A DNA stretch of 64,000 nucleotides, from NCBI GenBank assembly GCA_910583745.1, contig CAJTZC010000002.1, positions 39,983 to 103,982 of the forward strand, in the 5' to 3' direction. Source of the stretch: an uncultured Bacilli bacterium. Its GTDB lineage: Bacteria; Bacillota_I; Bacilli_A; RF39; UBA660. Position numbers and translations under genes: made by a program. The stretch's first letter is position 1; every line of letters starts with the position of its first letter. Below, one piece after another: positions 42,432 to 51,128 of the stretch. The notes below the pieces were generated by a model, which saw only the letters and a list, made by a program, of their open reading frames with translations, searched no databases and was not told the origin of the DNA.

Positions 42432-42899
42432 ATGAATAATGAAAATGAATATAAATTTACTAGTCATTGTGAAGATGACACGATGGAGTTGGCTCAAAAT
42501 ATCGAGTCAGAAAAGTTTCCGAATATGGTCATATGCCTTCGCGGAGAGTTAGGCAGCGGCAAGACCGTCTTTGTAAAAGGATTTGCCGATTCTTTGGGTA
42601 TCGAAGAGACCATTACGAGTCCTACTTTTACGTTGGTCAAGGAGTATCTGAATGGAGAGATGCCTCTATATCATATGGACGTGTACCGTTTAGAAGACGG
42701 GGATGACGGGTCTATTGGTTTGACGGATTACTTTAACAAGAAGGGCGTCACCATCATCGAATGGTCTGACATCATAAAAGATTCTCTTCCAGAAGAACGC
42801 TTGGAAATCAAGTTTAAAGTTATCGATGAAGAGACGAGAGTATTGACTTTAATTCCTTACGGTCAAGCCTATGAAGACCTCATCAGTGCCGTTTTATAG
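42432..42899 (+). CDS. tsaE: tRNA t6A threonylcarbamoyladenosine synthesis ATPase
   Basis: TsaE is the P-loop ATPase of the TsaB-TsaD-TsaE complex that makes t6A at position 37 of ANN-decoding tRNAs. The 155-residue protein has Walker A GELGSGKT, the switch region TSPTFTLVKEY, YHMDVYRLED and IEWSDII. It begins the group tsaE, tsaB, rimI, tsaD, with a terminator hairpin over its own stop codon and a new promoter before tsaB. Confidence 0.95.
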   Translation: MNNENEYKFTSHCEDDTMELAQNIESEKFPNMVICLRGELGSGKTVFVKGFADSLGIEETITSPTFTLVKEYLNGEMPLYHMDVYRLEDGDDGSIGLTDYFNKKGVTIIEWSDIIKDSLPEERLEIKFKVIDEETRVLTLIPYGQAYEDLISAVL

Positions 42900-42923
42900 A
42901 GTCAGTTTGCTCTATTTTTTTTT
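42897..42923 (+). terminator. Terminator after tsaE
   Basis: TAGAG (including the stop codon) and CTCTA pair around an 8-base loop, followed by nine Ts. Confidence 0.7.
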
Positions 42924-42963
42924 TGTAAAATGGTGTATAATAGAGGAAATTTAGGAGGCCTAT

Positions 42964-43527
42964 ATGAAAGTTCTTTTTATTGATACACATAGTGAGGTTG
43001 TGCGAACGATTGTCAAGCTCGACGATAAGATGATAACGGAAGAAAGCAAAAGCGAGAGGAGTCACAGCGAGGTTATCGTTCCAACATTGAAGAAGGTTTT
43101 AGAACGGGCTGAGATAACCGTAGACGAGCTCGATGAAATCATCGTCGTCAATGGGCCAGGCAGCTTTACTGGAGTTCGATTGGGTGTCACGATTGCCAAA
43201 GGGATTGCTTTTTGCAAGAAGATTCCTATCAAGACGATTACTTCCTTGGAGATGTTCGGAGTGAGTGCTTCGGTTCCCTTTAATCTCGTGACTATTGAGG
43301 ATTCGAAAGGCGTCTATAGTGCGACCTATTCTGATGGTAAATTTGACGATTTTTCTTATAGAAAAAAGAGTGAATTTGAAGAGTACAGAGATGCAAATGC
43401 ATTCGATGTGCTGACTGAAAAGAACGTCTCATTGGAAAAAATCATCGAGTATTTAAAAGATGTCCAGAGCATTAATCCACATCTAGTCAATCCGATATAT
43501 ATTAAAGAAATCGATGCGTTGAAATGA
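42964..43527 (+). CDS. tsaB: tRNA t6A complex subunit TsaB
   Basis: TsaB is an inactive homologue of TsaD that serves as its dimer partner. At 187 residues it is shorter than the usual 220-230, so the C-terminal region is reduced. The N-terminal ASKHA fold shows FIDTHSEVV and the highly conserved VNGPGSFTGVRLGVTIAKG. TAGGAGG precedes the ATG, and a TATAAT box lies about 27 bases upstream. It overlaps rimI by four bases (ATGA). Confidence 0.92.
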   Translation: MKVLFIDTHSEVVRTIVKLDDKMITEESKSERSHSEVIVPTLKKVLERAEITVDELDEIIVVNGPGSFTGVRLGVTIAKGIAFCKKIPIKTITSLEMFGVSASVPFNLVTIEDSKGVYSATYSDGKFDDFSYRKKSEFEEYRDANAFDVLTEKNVSLEKIIEYLKDVQSINPHLVNPIYIKEIDALK

Positions 43528-43925
43528 TTAGAAAGATTGTCGAGAAAGATTTTGGTGTCGTGAACGGGCTCGGTAAAGTTCTACATGAGCATTACGACTT
43601 ATCTAAAAGAAACGATAGAGAAGAAATTGCTGTCTACGAACATGTGGGAGAAGTCATCGGATTCGTCCAGTACATGGTCCTTTATGAGGTGTTGGAACTG
43701 CTCTATATCGTCATCGATGAAAAATATAGAAAGAACGGCTTCGGTTCTCAAATTGTCCAATTTTTAGAAGAGACTCCCGGTGTCGAGAGAATCATTTTGG
43801 AAGTGAGGAAGAGCAACTCTGCTGGGGTCGAATTTTATAAAAAGAATGGGTTTACTGTTTTAAGAGAGATTAAGAATTACTACGATAATGGCGAGGATGC
43901 TTACTCAATGGAAAAGGTGATTTAA
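43524..43925 (+). CDS. rimI: GNAT acetyltransferase, RimI type
   Basis: RimI acetylates the N-terminus of ribosomal protein S18 in E. coli, and the gene commonly lies in the tsaB-tsaD cluster. The 133-residue GNAT fold has IVIDEKYRKNGFGSQIVQFL (the acetyl-CoA loop variant R-x2-G-x-G is kept as RKNGFG), ILEVRKSNSAGVEFYKKNGF and a C-terminal MEKVI. It overlaps tsaB by four bases and tsaD by one. Substrate in this organism is inferred from position. Confidence 0.88.
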   Translation: MIRKIVEKDFGVVNGLGKVLHEHYDLSKRNDREEIAVYEHVGEVIGFVQYMVLYEVLELLYIVIDEKYRKNGFGSQIVQFLEETPGVERIILEVRKSNSAGVEFYKKNGFTVLREIKNYYDNGEDAYSMEKVI

Positions 43926-44944
43926 TGGAAAAAGATGTTTATATATTAGGAATAGAGACCAGTTGCGATGAGACGAGCATCTCAATTGTCAAGAATGGCT
44001 GTGAAGACGTCTATACTTGTGTGTCTACTCAAATGGATACGCATGCAAATTTCGGCGGCGTGGTCCCGGAGATTGCGAGTAGAATGCATACAGAGAATAT
44101 CACATTCGTCTTGGAAGATGTCATGGAAAATAGTGGAGTGACATGGGATATGATTGACGCTATCGCGGTGACGTATGCACCTGGATTAATGGGCTGTTTA
44201 TTGGTCGGAATCGAATTCGCAAAGACGTTGAGTCTTTTATATGATAAACCTTTAATCGGTGTACACCATATCGCAGGGCATATTTATGCGAATAATTTGG
44301 TCGAGCCTATCACGTTCCCTTCTTTGGGATTGGTCATCAGTGGTGGCCATACAGAGCTCGTATTGATGAAAGGCGATTATGATTTTGAAGTATTGGGGTC
44401 CACTTTAGACGATGCGATTGGCGAATGCTTTGATAAAATCGCTCGCATCATCGGGCTCAAGTATCCTGGCGGTCCTAACATAGAAAAACATGCGAAGGAA
44501 GGGAAACCAAGTTATGAGATGCCGATTCCGATGAATGATGACAGTCTCAATTTCTCTTATAGCGGGTTAAAGAGTTATATCATCAATCTGGTCCATAACG
44601 AAACTCAGAGAGGCAACGAAATCAATCCTTACGATTTGGCACGTTCTTTCCAAGATGTCGCCGTCGATGAACTGGTGCGAAAAACTCGATTGGCAATCGA
44701 AAGATATTCGGCAAAGAACATGATAGTTGCAGGAGGAGTCAGCGCAAGTGAGTATATCAGAGAAGAGCTTAAAAAGTTATGTGACGAATACGATGTCCAT
44801 CTCTCCATTCCGCCTAGAAAATATTGTACAGACAACGGAACAATGATAGCCGCCGCGGCTTATCCATTATTTATGAGAGGGCAATTTTCAGATTATTCGT
44901 TGAATGCGAAAAGTCATGAATATTTTTTCGACAAAAAAGACTAA
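43925..44944 (+). CDS. tsaD: tRNA N6-adenosine threonylcarbamoyltransferase
   Basis: TsaD is the catalytic subunit that places the threonylcarbamoyl group on A37. The 339 residues are the normal length. GIETSCDETSISIVKNG is the N-terminal ASKHA signature, HHIAGHIYAN holds the two metal-binding His, and ISGGHTELVLM and VAGGVSASEYIREEL follow in order. It is translationally coupled to rimI. All three TsaB/D/E subunits are thus encoded within 2.5 kb; TsaC is not in the window. Confidence 0.96.
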   Translation: MEKDVYILGIETSCDETSISIVKNGCEDVYTCVSTQMDTHANFGGVVPEIASRMHTENITFVLEDVMENSGVTWDMIDAIAVTYAPGLMGCLLVGIEFAKTLSLLYDKPLIGVHHIAGHIYANNLVEPITFPSLGLVISGGHTELVLMKGDYDFEVLGSTLDDAIGECFDKIARIIGLKYPGGPNIEKHAKEGKPSYEMPIPMNDDSLNFSYSGLKSYIINLVHNETQRGNEINPYDLARSFQDVAVDELVRKTRLAIERYSAKNMIVAGGVSASEYIREELKKLCDEYDVHLSIPPRKYCTDNGTMIAAAAYPLFMRGQFSDYSLNAKSHEYFFDKKD

Positions 44945-44992
44945 TTGAAATAATCGGGAAAATATAGTAGAATTGTCGTAAGGTGAGTATAG

Positions 44993-45502
44993 ATGAACGA
45001 CAAGTCTTATTTCGCAGTCGCAGTCATCATCGCTTTAGTAGTTCCGATGATATTTGGAAGTATCTATCTTTATAGGATGAGTTCTCTTAAGGACGACAAC
45101 CGGTATGTGGCCACTTTAAAGGACACACCTGACTTGGTTTTAAGTGGAAAGTTCTCCATCGATGAGAAACGTTTACCAACTGAAGAGAAAACGACAGAAT
45201 TTACAGTGCAATATGTTCGAGGAGAAACCGATAAATTGGATTACACTTTATATTTAAATGATATCGAATTAGAGAGTAGCAATGCGTCTATAACTTGGAA
45301 TCTTTATCTGTACGATGAGACAGAGAACAAATTTTTCGTATACGATTCAGGTACGATTAACCGAGATACTTCCAAAAAAATTGTCTTAGGAAATCACATT
45401 CGGGCTAAATTTTTAGGTTCACAGAGGTTTAAATTTTCCTATCTTTCCGATTTGGAAGAGGAAGCAAAATTTAGTGCTGAACTAGTATTAGAACAGGAGT
45501 AA
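44993..45502 (+). CDS. Membrane-anchored protein of unknown function
   Basis: A 169-residue protein with one N-terminal helix (about residues 7-25, FAVAVIIALVVPMIFGSIYL) and a beta-rich exterior. No cysteine or known motif is found. AAGGTGAG lies just upstream of the ATG. It is followed after 6 bases by the ZIP transporter gene, so the two are likely cotranscribed, and a link to metal uptake is conceivable from position only. Confidence 0.6.
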   Translation: MNDKSYFAVAVIIALVVPMIFGSIYLYRMSSLKDDNRYVATLKDTPDLVLSGKFSIDEKRLPTEEKTTEFTVQYVRGETDKLDYTLYLNDIELESSNASITWNLYLYDETENKFFVYDSGTINRDTSKKIVLGNHIRAKFLGSQRFKFSYLSDLEEEAKFSAELVLEQE

Positions 45503-45508
45503 AATAAT

Positions 45509-46243
45509 ATGGCATTTTTGGCAACACTTATCGCTGGAGCGTTTTTCTTAATTGGAGCACTTCTAGCTTATTTCGGAAAAAATAAGAAAGGGCTCGTCGA
45601 CTTTAGTATAGGAATGGCGTTTTCTGTCATGCTTTTGTTACTCGCTTTCGACATCGTTCCAGAAGTATTGGAGTTGTTGGAGGAAAAGGGTACAATATTT
45701 ATGTATATCTTTATCGTAATAGGTATCGTGTTGCTGAAATTAATCGATATTTTGGTTCCACATCACGACCACGATAAGGAGATTAAGACACATGAAAGGC
45801 ATTTGAAGCATATAGGAATCATCAGTTCTCTCGCTTTAATCGTCCACAATGTCATCGAAGGTGTAGGCATCTACAACATTGCTCTCGTAGACTTTAAAGC
45901 CGGTTTACTGATGGCTATTGGAGTCGGATTACACAATATACCTTTTGGAATAGAAATCGCCGCGACTCTCAACGAAACTAAAAAGAATAAGGCCAGTGTC
46001 ATATTGAATATCATTCTTCTCACTTTCAGTACAGTTCTCGGTGCTCTCGTCATGATGATTTTTAAATCGATAAGTGACTTCGTCTTAGGCTCTTTGATGA
46101 GTTTAACGATAGGAATGATTATCTATCTCGTCCTCTTTGAACTTTTAATGGAGTTAGGGTCTTCTAAATATAAGAAGTATTCTATGACTGGGTTGGCCGT
46201 CGGAGTCCTCTTTATGGTCGCGGTTTTGGTCATTGGAGGGTAA
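45509..46243 (+). CDS. ZIP-family divalent metal transporter
   Basis: A 244-residue, eight-helix ZIP protein. The metal-binding helices are clear: HNVIEGVGIYN in helix 4 and GLHNIPFGIEIA in helix 5, giving the H-N-x3-E pairs. The loop before helix 4 is His/Asp-rich (PHHDHDKEIKTHERHLKH), the usual cytoplasmic metal-sensing loop. It would import zinc or another divalent ion such as iron or manganese. No metal-regulator operator was recognised upstream. Confidence 0.92.
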   Translation: MAFLATLIAGAFFLIGALLAYFGKNKKGLVDFSIGMAFSVMLLLLAFDIVPEVLELLEEKGTIFMYIFIVIGIVLLKLIDILVPHHDHDKEIKTHERHLKHIGIISSLALIVHNVIEGVGIYNIALVDFKAGLLMAIGVGLHNIPFGIEIAATLNETKKNKASVILNIILLTFSTVLGALVMMIFKSISDFVLGSLMSLTIGMIIYLVLFELLMELGSSKYKKYSMTGLAVGVLFMVAVLVIGG

Positions 46244-46246
46244 AAC

Positions 46247-47170
46247 ATGAAGGGCGTTTTGATTACAGGTGGAGCAGGAAAGATAGGTTATAATTTGGTC
46301 GAAAAATTGGTCGATACCAGTTATAATGTCACTATTCTCGATTTGGAAAGTAAGAAAAGTATCAAAAGATTATCGAAATTTAAAAATACGGTAAAAATTG
46401 TCTATGGTGATATCGAAGATGAAAAGTTGATTACCGATTTGGTCAAGAGAAACGACATCGTTATCAACTATGCCGGGGTTATGCCTCCTTTTGCAAATTT
46501 AAATTCTTCTATTGCCAATTCCACGAATTTTGGTGGAACAAAAAATATAGTCGACGCGATTAAGTTGACTAATCCAGATTGTATCTATATTCACATGTCT
46601 TTTATAAGCATTTATGGCGATACGAGTATGACTAGGAGATGTCTCACAGTTGGGACGGAGAGCAACTATCCCGATGATTATTATTCAGTCAGTCTCGCGA
46701 GAAGTGAGGAATACATTAAAACCAATTTAAAAAAGTATCTTATTTTAAGAATGCCCATCGTTCTCACTTGCCGAAATTATTTTATAAATCATATAAGGCT
46801 CGATACAAAGATGAACTTTATTACCAAGGAAAATTTGAACGACATTTTGTTGTATTTTATGAAGAATAATAAAAAAGGCTTAGGAAAAACCTACAATATA
46901 GGTGGATTCGAAGTGAACTCCAACGAAGTTGTCGAAGGATTTTATAAGGCTACGGGTAGAATTTCTATACTGAATAGAAACTTATATTATGGAATTTTTG
47001 ATGACGCGGATTTAATAGAAAAGCAGACCGGTTTGAAATGTGACAATTGTAAAGAAGCCTTCGAAGATATAAAAAGAGAAAATAGCAATTTTAAAACGAC
47101 TTTGCTTCGAATATTTAACTTTCCCAAGTATTTCATTTTTAAAAACAGAAAAAAACAAAAAAGGAAATAG
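46247..47170 (+). CDS. NAD-dependent epimerase/dehydratase-like SDR, catalytic Lys absent
   Basis: A 307-residue extended short-chain dehydrogenase. The cofactor motif TGGAGKIG (residues 7-14) and YGDIED are intact, as is the serine region HMSFISIYG. Where the family has YxxxK, it reads Y146-S-V-S-L150, so the catalytic lysine is missing. The C-terminal substrate part is less conserved and ends in a basic tail after a hydrophobic stretch. It lies 3 bases after the ZIP gene. It may be a binding or regulatory protein, or use another base. A terminator follows. Confidence 0.75.
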   Translation: MKGVLITGGAGKIGYNLVEKLVDTSYNVTILDLESKKSIKRLSKFKNTVKIVYGDIEDEKLITDLVKRNDIVINYAGVMPPFANLNSSIANSTNFGGTKNIVDAIKLTNPDCIYIHMSFISIYGDTSMTRRCLTVGTESNYPDDYYSVSLARSEEYIKTNLKKYLILRMPIVLTCRNYFINHIRLDTKMNFITKENLNDILLYFMKNNKKGLGKTYNIGGFEVNSNEVVEGFYKATGRISILNRNLYYGIFDDADLIEKQTGLKCDNCKEAFEDIKRENSNFKTTLLRIFNFPKYFIFKNRKKQKRK

Positions 47171-47180
47171 TATTTTAAGG

Positions 47181-47204
47181 CACGAAGCGGATTCGTGTTT
47201 TTTT
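47181..47204 (+). terminator. Terminator after the SDR-like gene
   Basis: CACGAA and TTCGTG hairpin with a GCGGA loop and seven Ts. Confidence 0.85.
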
Positions 47205-47232
47205 ATCAACACATTTAAATAAGAAAAAATTA

Positions 47233-47260
47233 TTGATTATTATGTTTTATAGAGTATAAT
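47233..47260 (+). promoter_or_regulatory. Promoter of the HExxH protein gene
   Basis: TTGATT and TATAAT are spaced by 16 bases. Confidence 0.65.
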
Positions 47261-47332
47261 AATCATTAAAAAAATGAATGGATTTTAATCATAATTAAAA
47301 ATGAGTCTGAATTTAGAGGAGGAGACAATAAA

Positions 47333-48376
47333 ATGTATGGGGAGATAGGGTTTAATATAAGTATGTATTTAGAAAATAAGAGATTTCGAAAGTTATTTGA
47401 AATCCATAAAATTACTGAAAAAATCGCTAAAAATATGTTGTTTGTTAATCCAGAATTAGGCAAAAGTATAGAATTTGAAACTATTGGTTTTTCTCAAACA
47501 GAAGCTATGTTCCAGTCTTTTTTAAATTTTTTAGGAAAAGAAATCGCTAGTGATTATTTAAATATTCTTCATTTTGATGCCAATCGAGTTCATTTTGTCA
47601 GTGAACAAAACGAAAATGGTGCATCTTCTAAAGTAGAAGAAGATGGAACGACGACTATTATACTGGATGGAACAATAAAAGATTTGTTTAAAATGGTTCA
47701 CGAACTTACTCATTGTATTTATTATCAAAATTTCCCTGTAAACAAAAGGCCCAATAATTTTAACTTTTTAGTAGAAGTTAATTCTATTACGATGGAATTA
47801 TTATTATATGAGTTCTTGATACAAAACGGTTATTACACACCAGATGTGTGTAAATTTATGAATGATCGCTTTCGATTATTTGAATCCTATAACGGTTGCT
47901 TTCTTTTTGAAATGATGCTTTTTAGAATTGTCGAAAAACATAAAACTCTTTCTAAAAAACTATTGAATAAATACATTGACCAAGCGGAAGATGAGCTAAA
48001 ACCGTATTTTAGATATTACAGAGATAACTTGAAAGACATCATTACTTATGGATTTAGATTTACAACTTTAAATAGGTATATAAGTGCGATACTTTTTGCT
48101 TGTCATCTAAAGAAACAAATTATTGAAGATAAAGGTCAAATGTCTTTATTGTTTCGAATTGGTAAAGGCATTTATAGTGACGATTTATACGATGCTTTAA
48201 ATAGTGGTACTATAAATTATTTAGAAAAAGAAATGAAAAAAATGTTTGGTGTTTTTACTAAAGAATGTTTTGTTATCAATGATGACAAATCACAAGAGTT
48301 GTTGGATGATTATTTTAGTGAATTTGGAGTACTGCAAGACAGATTAAGAAACGAAATTGTAGGAAAAAGTTATTAG
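47333..48376 (+). CDS. Putative compact zinc metallopeptidase, M3-like
   Basis: The 347-residue protein carries MVHELTHCIYYQNF, an HExxH zinc site (H123, E124, H127). A third ligand candidate, E148 in NFLVEVNSITMELLLYEFL, lies 21 residues on, and that string resembles the FVE-PS-x3-E element of M3 oligopeptidases. It is much shorter than PepF/M3 enzymes (about 550-600), lacking most of the N-terminal half. There is no signal peptide or helix, so it is cytoplasmic. GAGGAGGAGAC is a strong ribosome site. The gene is AT-rich and low in GTC codons compared with its neighbours, suggesting transfer. Cleavage activity is an inference. Confidence 0.65.
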   Translation: MYGEIGFNISMYLENKRFRKLFEIHKITEKIAKNMLFVNPELGKSIEFETIGFSQTEAMFQSFLNFLGKEIASDYLNILHFDANRVHFVSEQNENGASSKVEEDGTTTIILDGTIKDLFKMVHELTHCIYYQNFPVNKRPNNFNFLVEVNSITMELLLYEFLIQNGYYTPDVCKFMNDRFRLFESYNGCFLFEMMLFRIVEKHKTLSKKLLNKYIDQAEDELKPYFRYYRDNLKDIITYGFRFTTLNRYISAILFACHLKKQIIEDKGQMSLLFRIGKGIYSDDLYDALNSGTINYLEKEMKKMFGVFTKECFVINDDKSQELLDDYFSEFGVLQDRLRNEIVGKSY

Positions 48377-48748
48377 TTTTAGGGCTTTTTTCTGCTCTAA
48401 AAACAGATTGTATTTTTGAGATATGTGACGATTTAGAACTAGGTTAGAGGGTAAAGACAGCATGATTTACTCGAATCGAATTGCTCATTAGAAATTTATA
48501 CGGCTAAGAAACAGATGTTTTAGTCGTGTTATTTTTTTCAATTGTCATTATAGACAGAATGATAAAAAAGCCCGAATAGCTTTTAAGCAAGATACTAAAA
48601 GTGAAGTAACAAAAAAAAGAAAAATGACAAATTTATACGTTCGAATATTTGTAATTTGTCGTATTAAACGACATATTGTTTAAAGTCATCGGCAATCTTG
48701 ACAAGCAAATTAAAAACGGTTATATTAGACTTTAAAGGAGTGAGCTAT
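48377..48748. other. Intergenic region between the HExxH gene and recX
   Basis: About 370 bases without a convincing gene. It holds an imperfect hairpin just after the stop (TTTTAGGGC with GCTCTAAAA), a clearer terminator at 48500-48538, and A-rich sequence with short inverted stretches. An open frame upstream of recX (from 48698) has no ribosome site and is not counted. Confidence 0.5.
48500..48538 (+). terminator. Terminator-like hairpin upstream of recX
   Basis: ACGGCTAA and TTAGTCGT pair (one G-T) around a 12-base loop, followed by a T-rich run. Confidence 0.6.
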
Positions 48749-49519
48749 ATGGAAGTTAAATCTTGTAAAAAATTAAAAGGTAATCTTTATGAAGTCTGTT
48801 TTGACAATAGAGAGAAATATAAACTTTATGACGATATTATTTTGAAACACGAGCTCTTGATAGTAAAAGATATAAAGAAAAAGACTTTGGAAAAGATTTT
48901 GAATGAAAACCAACTTTTGGATGCCTATTATAGAGCGTTAAAATATATCAATTTAAAAATGCGAACAGAATATGAAATTATTAAATATCTCGAGAAGTGT
49001 GAGTTTTCGAAAGAACACATCGACAATGCCATAAAAAAATTGCAGAAAGAAGGATATCTAGATGAAGAGAAATATGTGAAGGCATATGTGAACGATACGG
49101 TCAATCTTTCTAGCAATGGACCTAAGAAGATAAAAGATTCGCTGAAGAAGTTGCGAATCAATGAAGATATAATAGATAAATATTTGAATGATGTCGAAGG
49201 TGACATTTGGATTTCGAAGATTCAAAAGATTTTAGATAAGAAAGCAAAAGTGAATAAACACGGAGAGAAACTCTTTAAAAGCAAGGTCTATTCGGATTTA
49301 ATTCTTTTAGGCTATTTTAGCGAAGACATTAAAACGTGTCTCGATGCGTATCAATTGGATGCAGAGGATGTCTTTCAAAGAGAAGCGGATAAGATGTACA
49401 AAAAGTTATCTGCAAAATATACAGGCGTCGATTTGGAATTAAACTTTAAATCTAAGATGTATGCGAAGGGGTTCGACATCGACTTCATCAATGACTATTT
49501 GCACTCTCTCGACGATTAA
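48749..49519 (+). CDS. recX: Regulatory protein RecX
   Basis: RecX binds RecA filaments and limits recombination. The 256-residue protein is built of repeated three-helix units: YYRALKYINLKMRTEYEIIK, LQKEGYLDEEKYVKAYVND, then KSKVYSDLILLGYFSEDI and FKSKMYAKGFDIDFINDYL. The extended Firmicutes form has about 260 residues. AAAGGAGTG lies 6 bases before the ATG at 48749. recA is not adjacent in this window. Confidence 0.9.
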   Translation: MEVKSCKKLKGNLYEVCFDNREKYKLYDDIILKHELLIVKDIKKKTLEKILNENQLLDAYYRALKYINLKMRTEYEIIKYLEKCEFSKEHIDNAIKKLQKEGYLDEEKYVKAYVNDTVNLSSNGPKKIKDSLKKLRINEDIIDKYLNDVEGDIWISKIQKILDKKAKVNKHGEKLFKSKVYSDLILLGYFSEDIKTCLDAYQLDAEDVFQREADKMYKKLSAKYTGVDLELNFKSKMYAKGFDIDFINDYLHSLDD

Positions 49520-49548
49520 AAAGAGTTCTTGCGAGAACTCTTTATTTT
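49518..49548. terminator. Bidirectional terminator between recX and the leftward gene
   Basis: AAAGAGTTCT and AGAACTCTTT form a 10-pair stem with a TGCG-type loop; Ts follow on the right and As precede on the left. Confidence 0.85.
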
Positions 49549-49928
49549 ATAAATTTGTTGGTGTTGCTACCGTCTTGGATTTCTAGTTTATGCCCGTCTT
49601 CTTTCGTTCTTAAAGATAAATCGACTCCAAACGGATTGACTTTCTGTTCTTGGCTCATCGTTTCGCTGGTGATTATTTTGACCTCGTCGTTGTTTGAGAC
49701 GAAACGTTCCGTGTTGTTCTCCGGTTTTTTGAATTCGACGTTCTTTTTTTCGTCCATGACATTCATCAATGACTCTTCTTCGACGAGATTGGAGGGGTTA
49801 AAAATCGTATCGACCTTTTTCTCCTTTTTCTTGTTTATCAAGTATACTATGAGAAAGTAGATACCGAAAACTGTGATAATGCTAACTAAAATAACGATTA
49901 TTAACATTAAAATCTGGTTTGTCGTCAT
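49542..49928 (-). CDS. Small membrane-anchored protein, unknown function
   Basis: A 128-residue protein with one N-terminal helix (about residues 5-30, rich in Ile and Val) followed by KKKEKK and a hydrophilic, acidic, probably cytoplasmic tail. The start is placed at ATG 49928 because AGGAGTG is 6 bases before it; an upstream GTG would overlap that site. No family is recognised. It is a monocistronic leftward gene between recX and prsA. Confidence 0.6.
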   Translation of the reverse strand: MTTNQILMLIIVILVSIITVFGIYFLIVYLINKKKEKKVDTIFNPSNLVEEESLMNVMDEKKNVEFKKPENNTERFVSNNDEVKIITSETMSQEQKVNPFGVDLSLRTKEDGHKLEIQDGSNTNKFIK

Positions 49929-49970
49929 TTGGAACACTCCTATCTTGAAAAATTATAGCACACTTTTACC

Positions 49971-49995
49971 TAAAAAAAAACCCTTGCATGGGTTC
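49971..49995 (-). terminator. Terminator of prsA
   Basis: On the minus strand AACCC and GGGTT pair around a 6-base loop, followed by a run of nine Ts. Confidence 0.75.
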
Positions 49996-51011
49996 TATTT
50001 ATTTTGACTGTTTTTTGCAGCTTGCATCAATCTATTGATATAGTCTTTGTAGCTTGCATTAATTTCAGAATCGATGATGTCAACGCCATTCTTCTTTCTG
50101 AGTTCTGTCATAGCTGTTACTTGTAATGTAGCGTCTTCTTCCAATTTCTTGTCTGCTAAAGTTTTGATGATATCTTCTTTACACTCCTCTAAACTCTTCT
50201 TCTCGCCTTCGCTTTTAATATAAACGATTTCATAGCCTTTAGAAGTTTTTACTGGTGTCTTAGAGTATGCTCCGACTTTTAAAGCATATACTTCTTTATC
50301 GAAGTCGTCGCTTCCAAATGTTCCTTTGTTTATAGAACCTAGGCTACCGCCTTCTTCTTTCGTTGCTTCGTCATCTGAGTACTCTTTTGCTAAGTCTTCA
50401 AACTTTTCGCCTTTTTTCAACTTTGCTATGACTGCTTTTGCTTCATTGAGAGCAATCTCTTCCTGTTCCTTTTTTTCTGCGTCCGTCATCGTATCTTTTA
50501 CTTCAGGAACGATTTGGATGTGATAGACTTCTCTGTCAGGAACGATCTCGTCTTTATAATACTTTTCGATTTCTTTTTCTTTAACGAGATTTTTCGCATA
50601 GTCATCAATGGCTAAATTGCTGAGATAATTTAACTCGACACTCTCTTGGAACATTTCGATTGAACCATATCCATAGTATTGGTTAATAGCTGCTAATAAA
50701 GATGCTTCATCGAAGTTTCCTTTTTCATCGGTGTAATAGTTTTTGAGTGATTCGATGTAGTTCTTAGCAGATTCTTCTGCTTCTTCCATTTTATCTTCAT
50801 ATGCACTTTCCAAAATCTTGCGGTCAATCATGTTGATTAGCATAGACGTCGCATTTCCTTTGAGCTCTTTATAGAGGTCATCGACACTTATCATCGAACC
50901 GTCTGAGAATTTTACGACTGCCTCCTTGCCGTCAGATAGAGTCGGTATGGTCTTTCCGCAGCCACAGAGTAGAGTTACAATCGCGACTCCTAATATAATT
51001 TTCTTTTTCAT
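49995..51011 (-). CDS. prsA: Foldase lipoprotein PrsA, parvulin-type isomerase
   Basis: PrsA is an extracytoplasmic chaperone for secreted proteins. The 338-residue protein starts MKKKIILGVAIVTLLCGCGK, a lipoprotein signal with C19 or so as lipidation site. A SurA-like N-terminal domain follows, then the parvulin domain at about residues 160-255 (REVYHIQIVPEVKD, EYSDDEATKEEGGSLGSINK, GAYSKTPVKTSKGYEIVYI), and a helical C-terminus. GGGAGG lies just before ATG 51011; the longer frame upstream is not used. Confidence 0.95.
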   Translation of the reverse strand: MKKKIILGVAIVTLLCGCGKTIPTLSDGKEAVVKFSDGSMISVDDLYKELKGNATSMLINMIDRKILESAYEDKMEEAEESAKNYIESLKNYYTDEKGNFDEASLLAAINQYYGYGSIEMFQESVELNYLSNLAIDDYAKNLVKEKEIEKYYKDEIVPDREVYHIQIVPEVKDTMTDAEKKEQEEIALNEAKAVIAKLKKGEKFEDLAKEYSDDEATKEEGGSLGSINKGTFGSDDFDKEVYALKVGAYSKTPVKTSKGYEIVYIKSEGEKKSLEECKEDIIKTLADKKLEEDATLQVTAMTELRKKNGVDIIDSEINASYKDYINRLMQAAKNSQNK

Positions 51012-51071
51012 TTTTTCCTCCCTAACATTATTAATATACCATTTTAACAATTAAAATACAAGCAAATGAGA

Positions 51072-51099
51072 ACACTTCTTATCATTTTACCATACAATA
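51072..51099 (+). promoter_or_regulatory. Possible sigma-E/sigma-K-type promoter of the YjcZ-like gene
   Basis: CATACAATA at 51091-51099 fits the mother-cell -10 patterns CATACA-T (sigma E) and CATA-N3-TA (sigma K). An AC lies 17 bases before it. No sigma-A pair is evident here. Short motifs like this arise by chance, so this is tentative. Confidence 0.45.
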
Positions 51100-51128
51100 C
51101 TATGAAAAGATAAAAAGGAGGGGTAAGA

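Noticed and set aside
48698..48748. Longer recX beginning upstream of 48749
   Set aside because: AAAGGAGTG is correctly placed for ATG 48749, and the extra residues do not resemble RecX.
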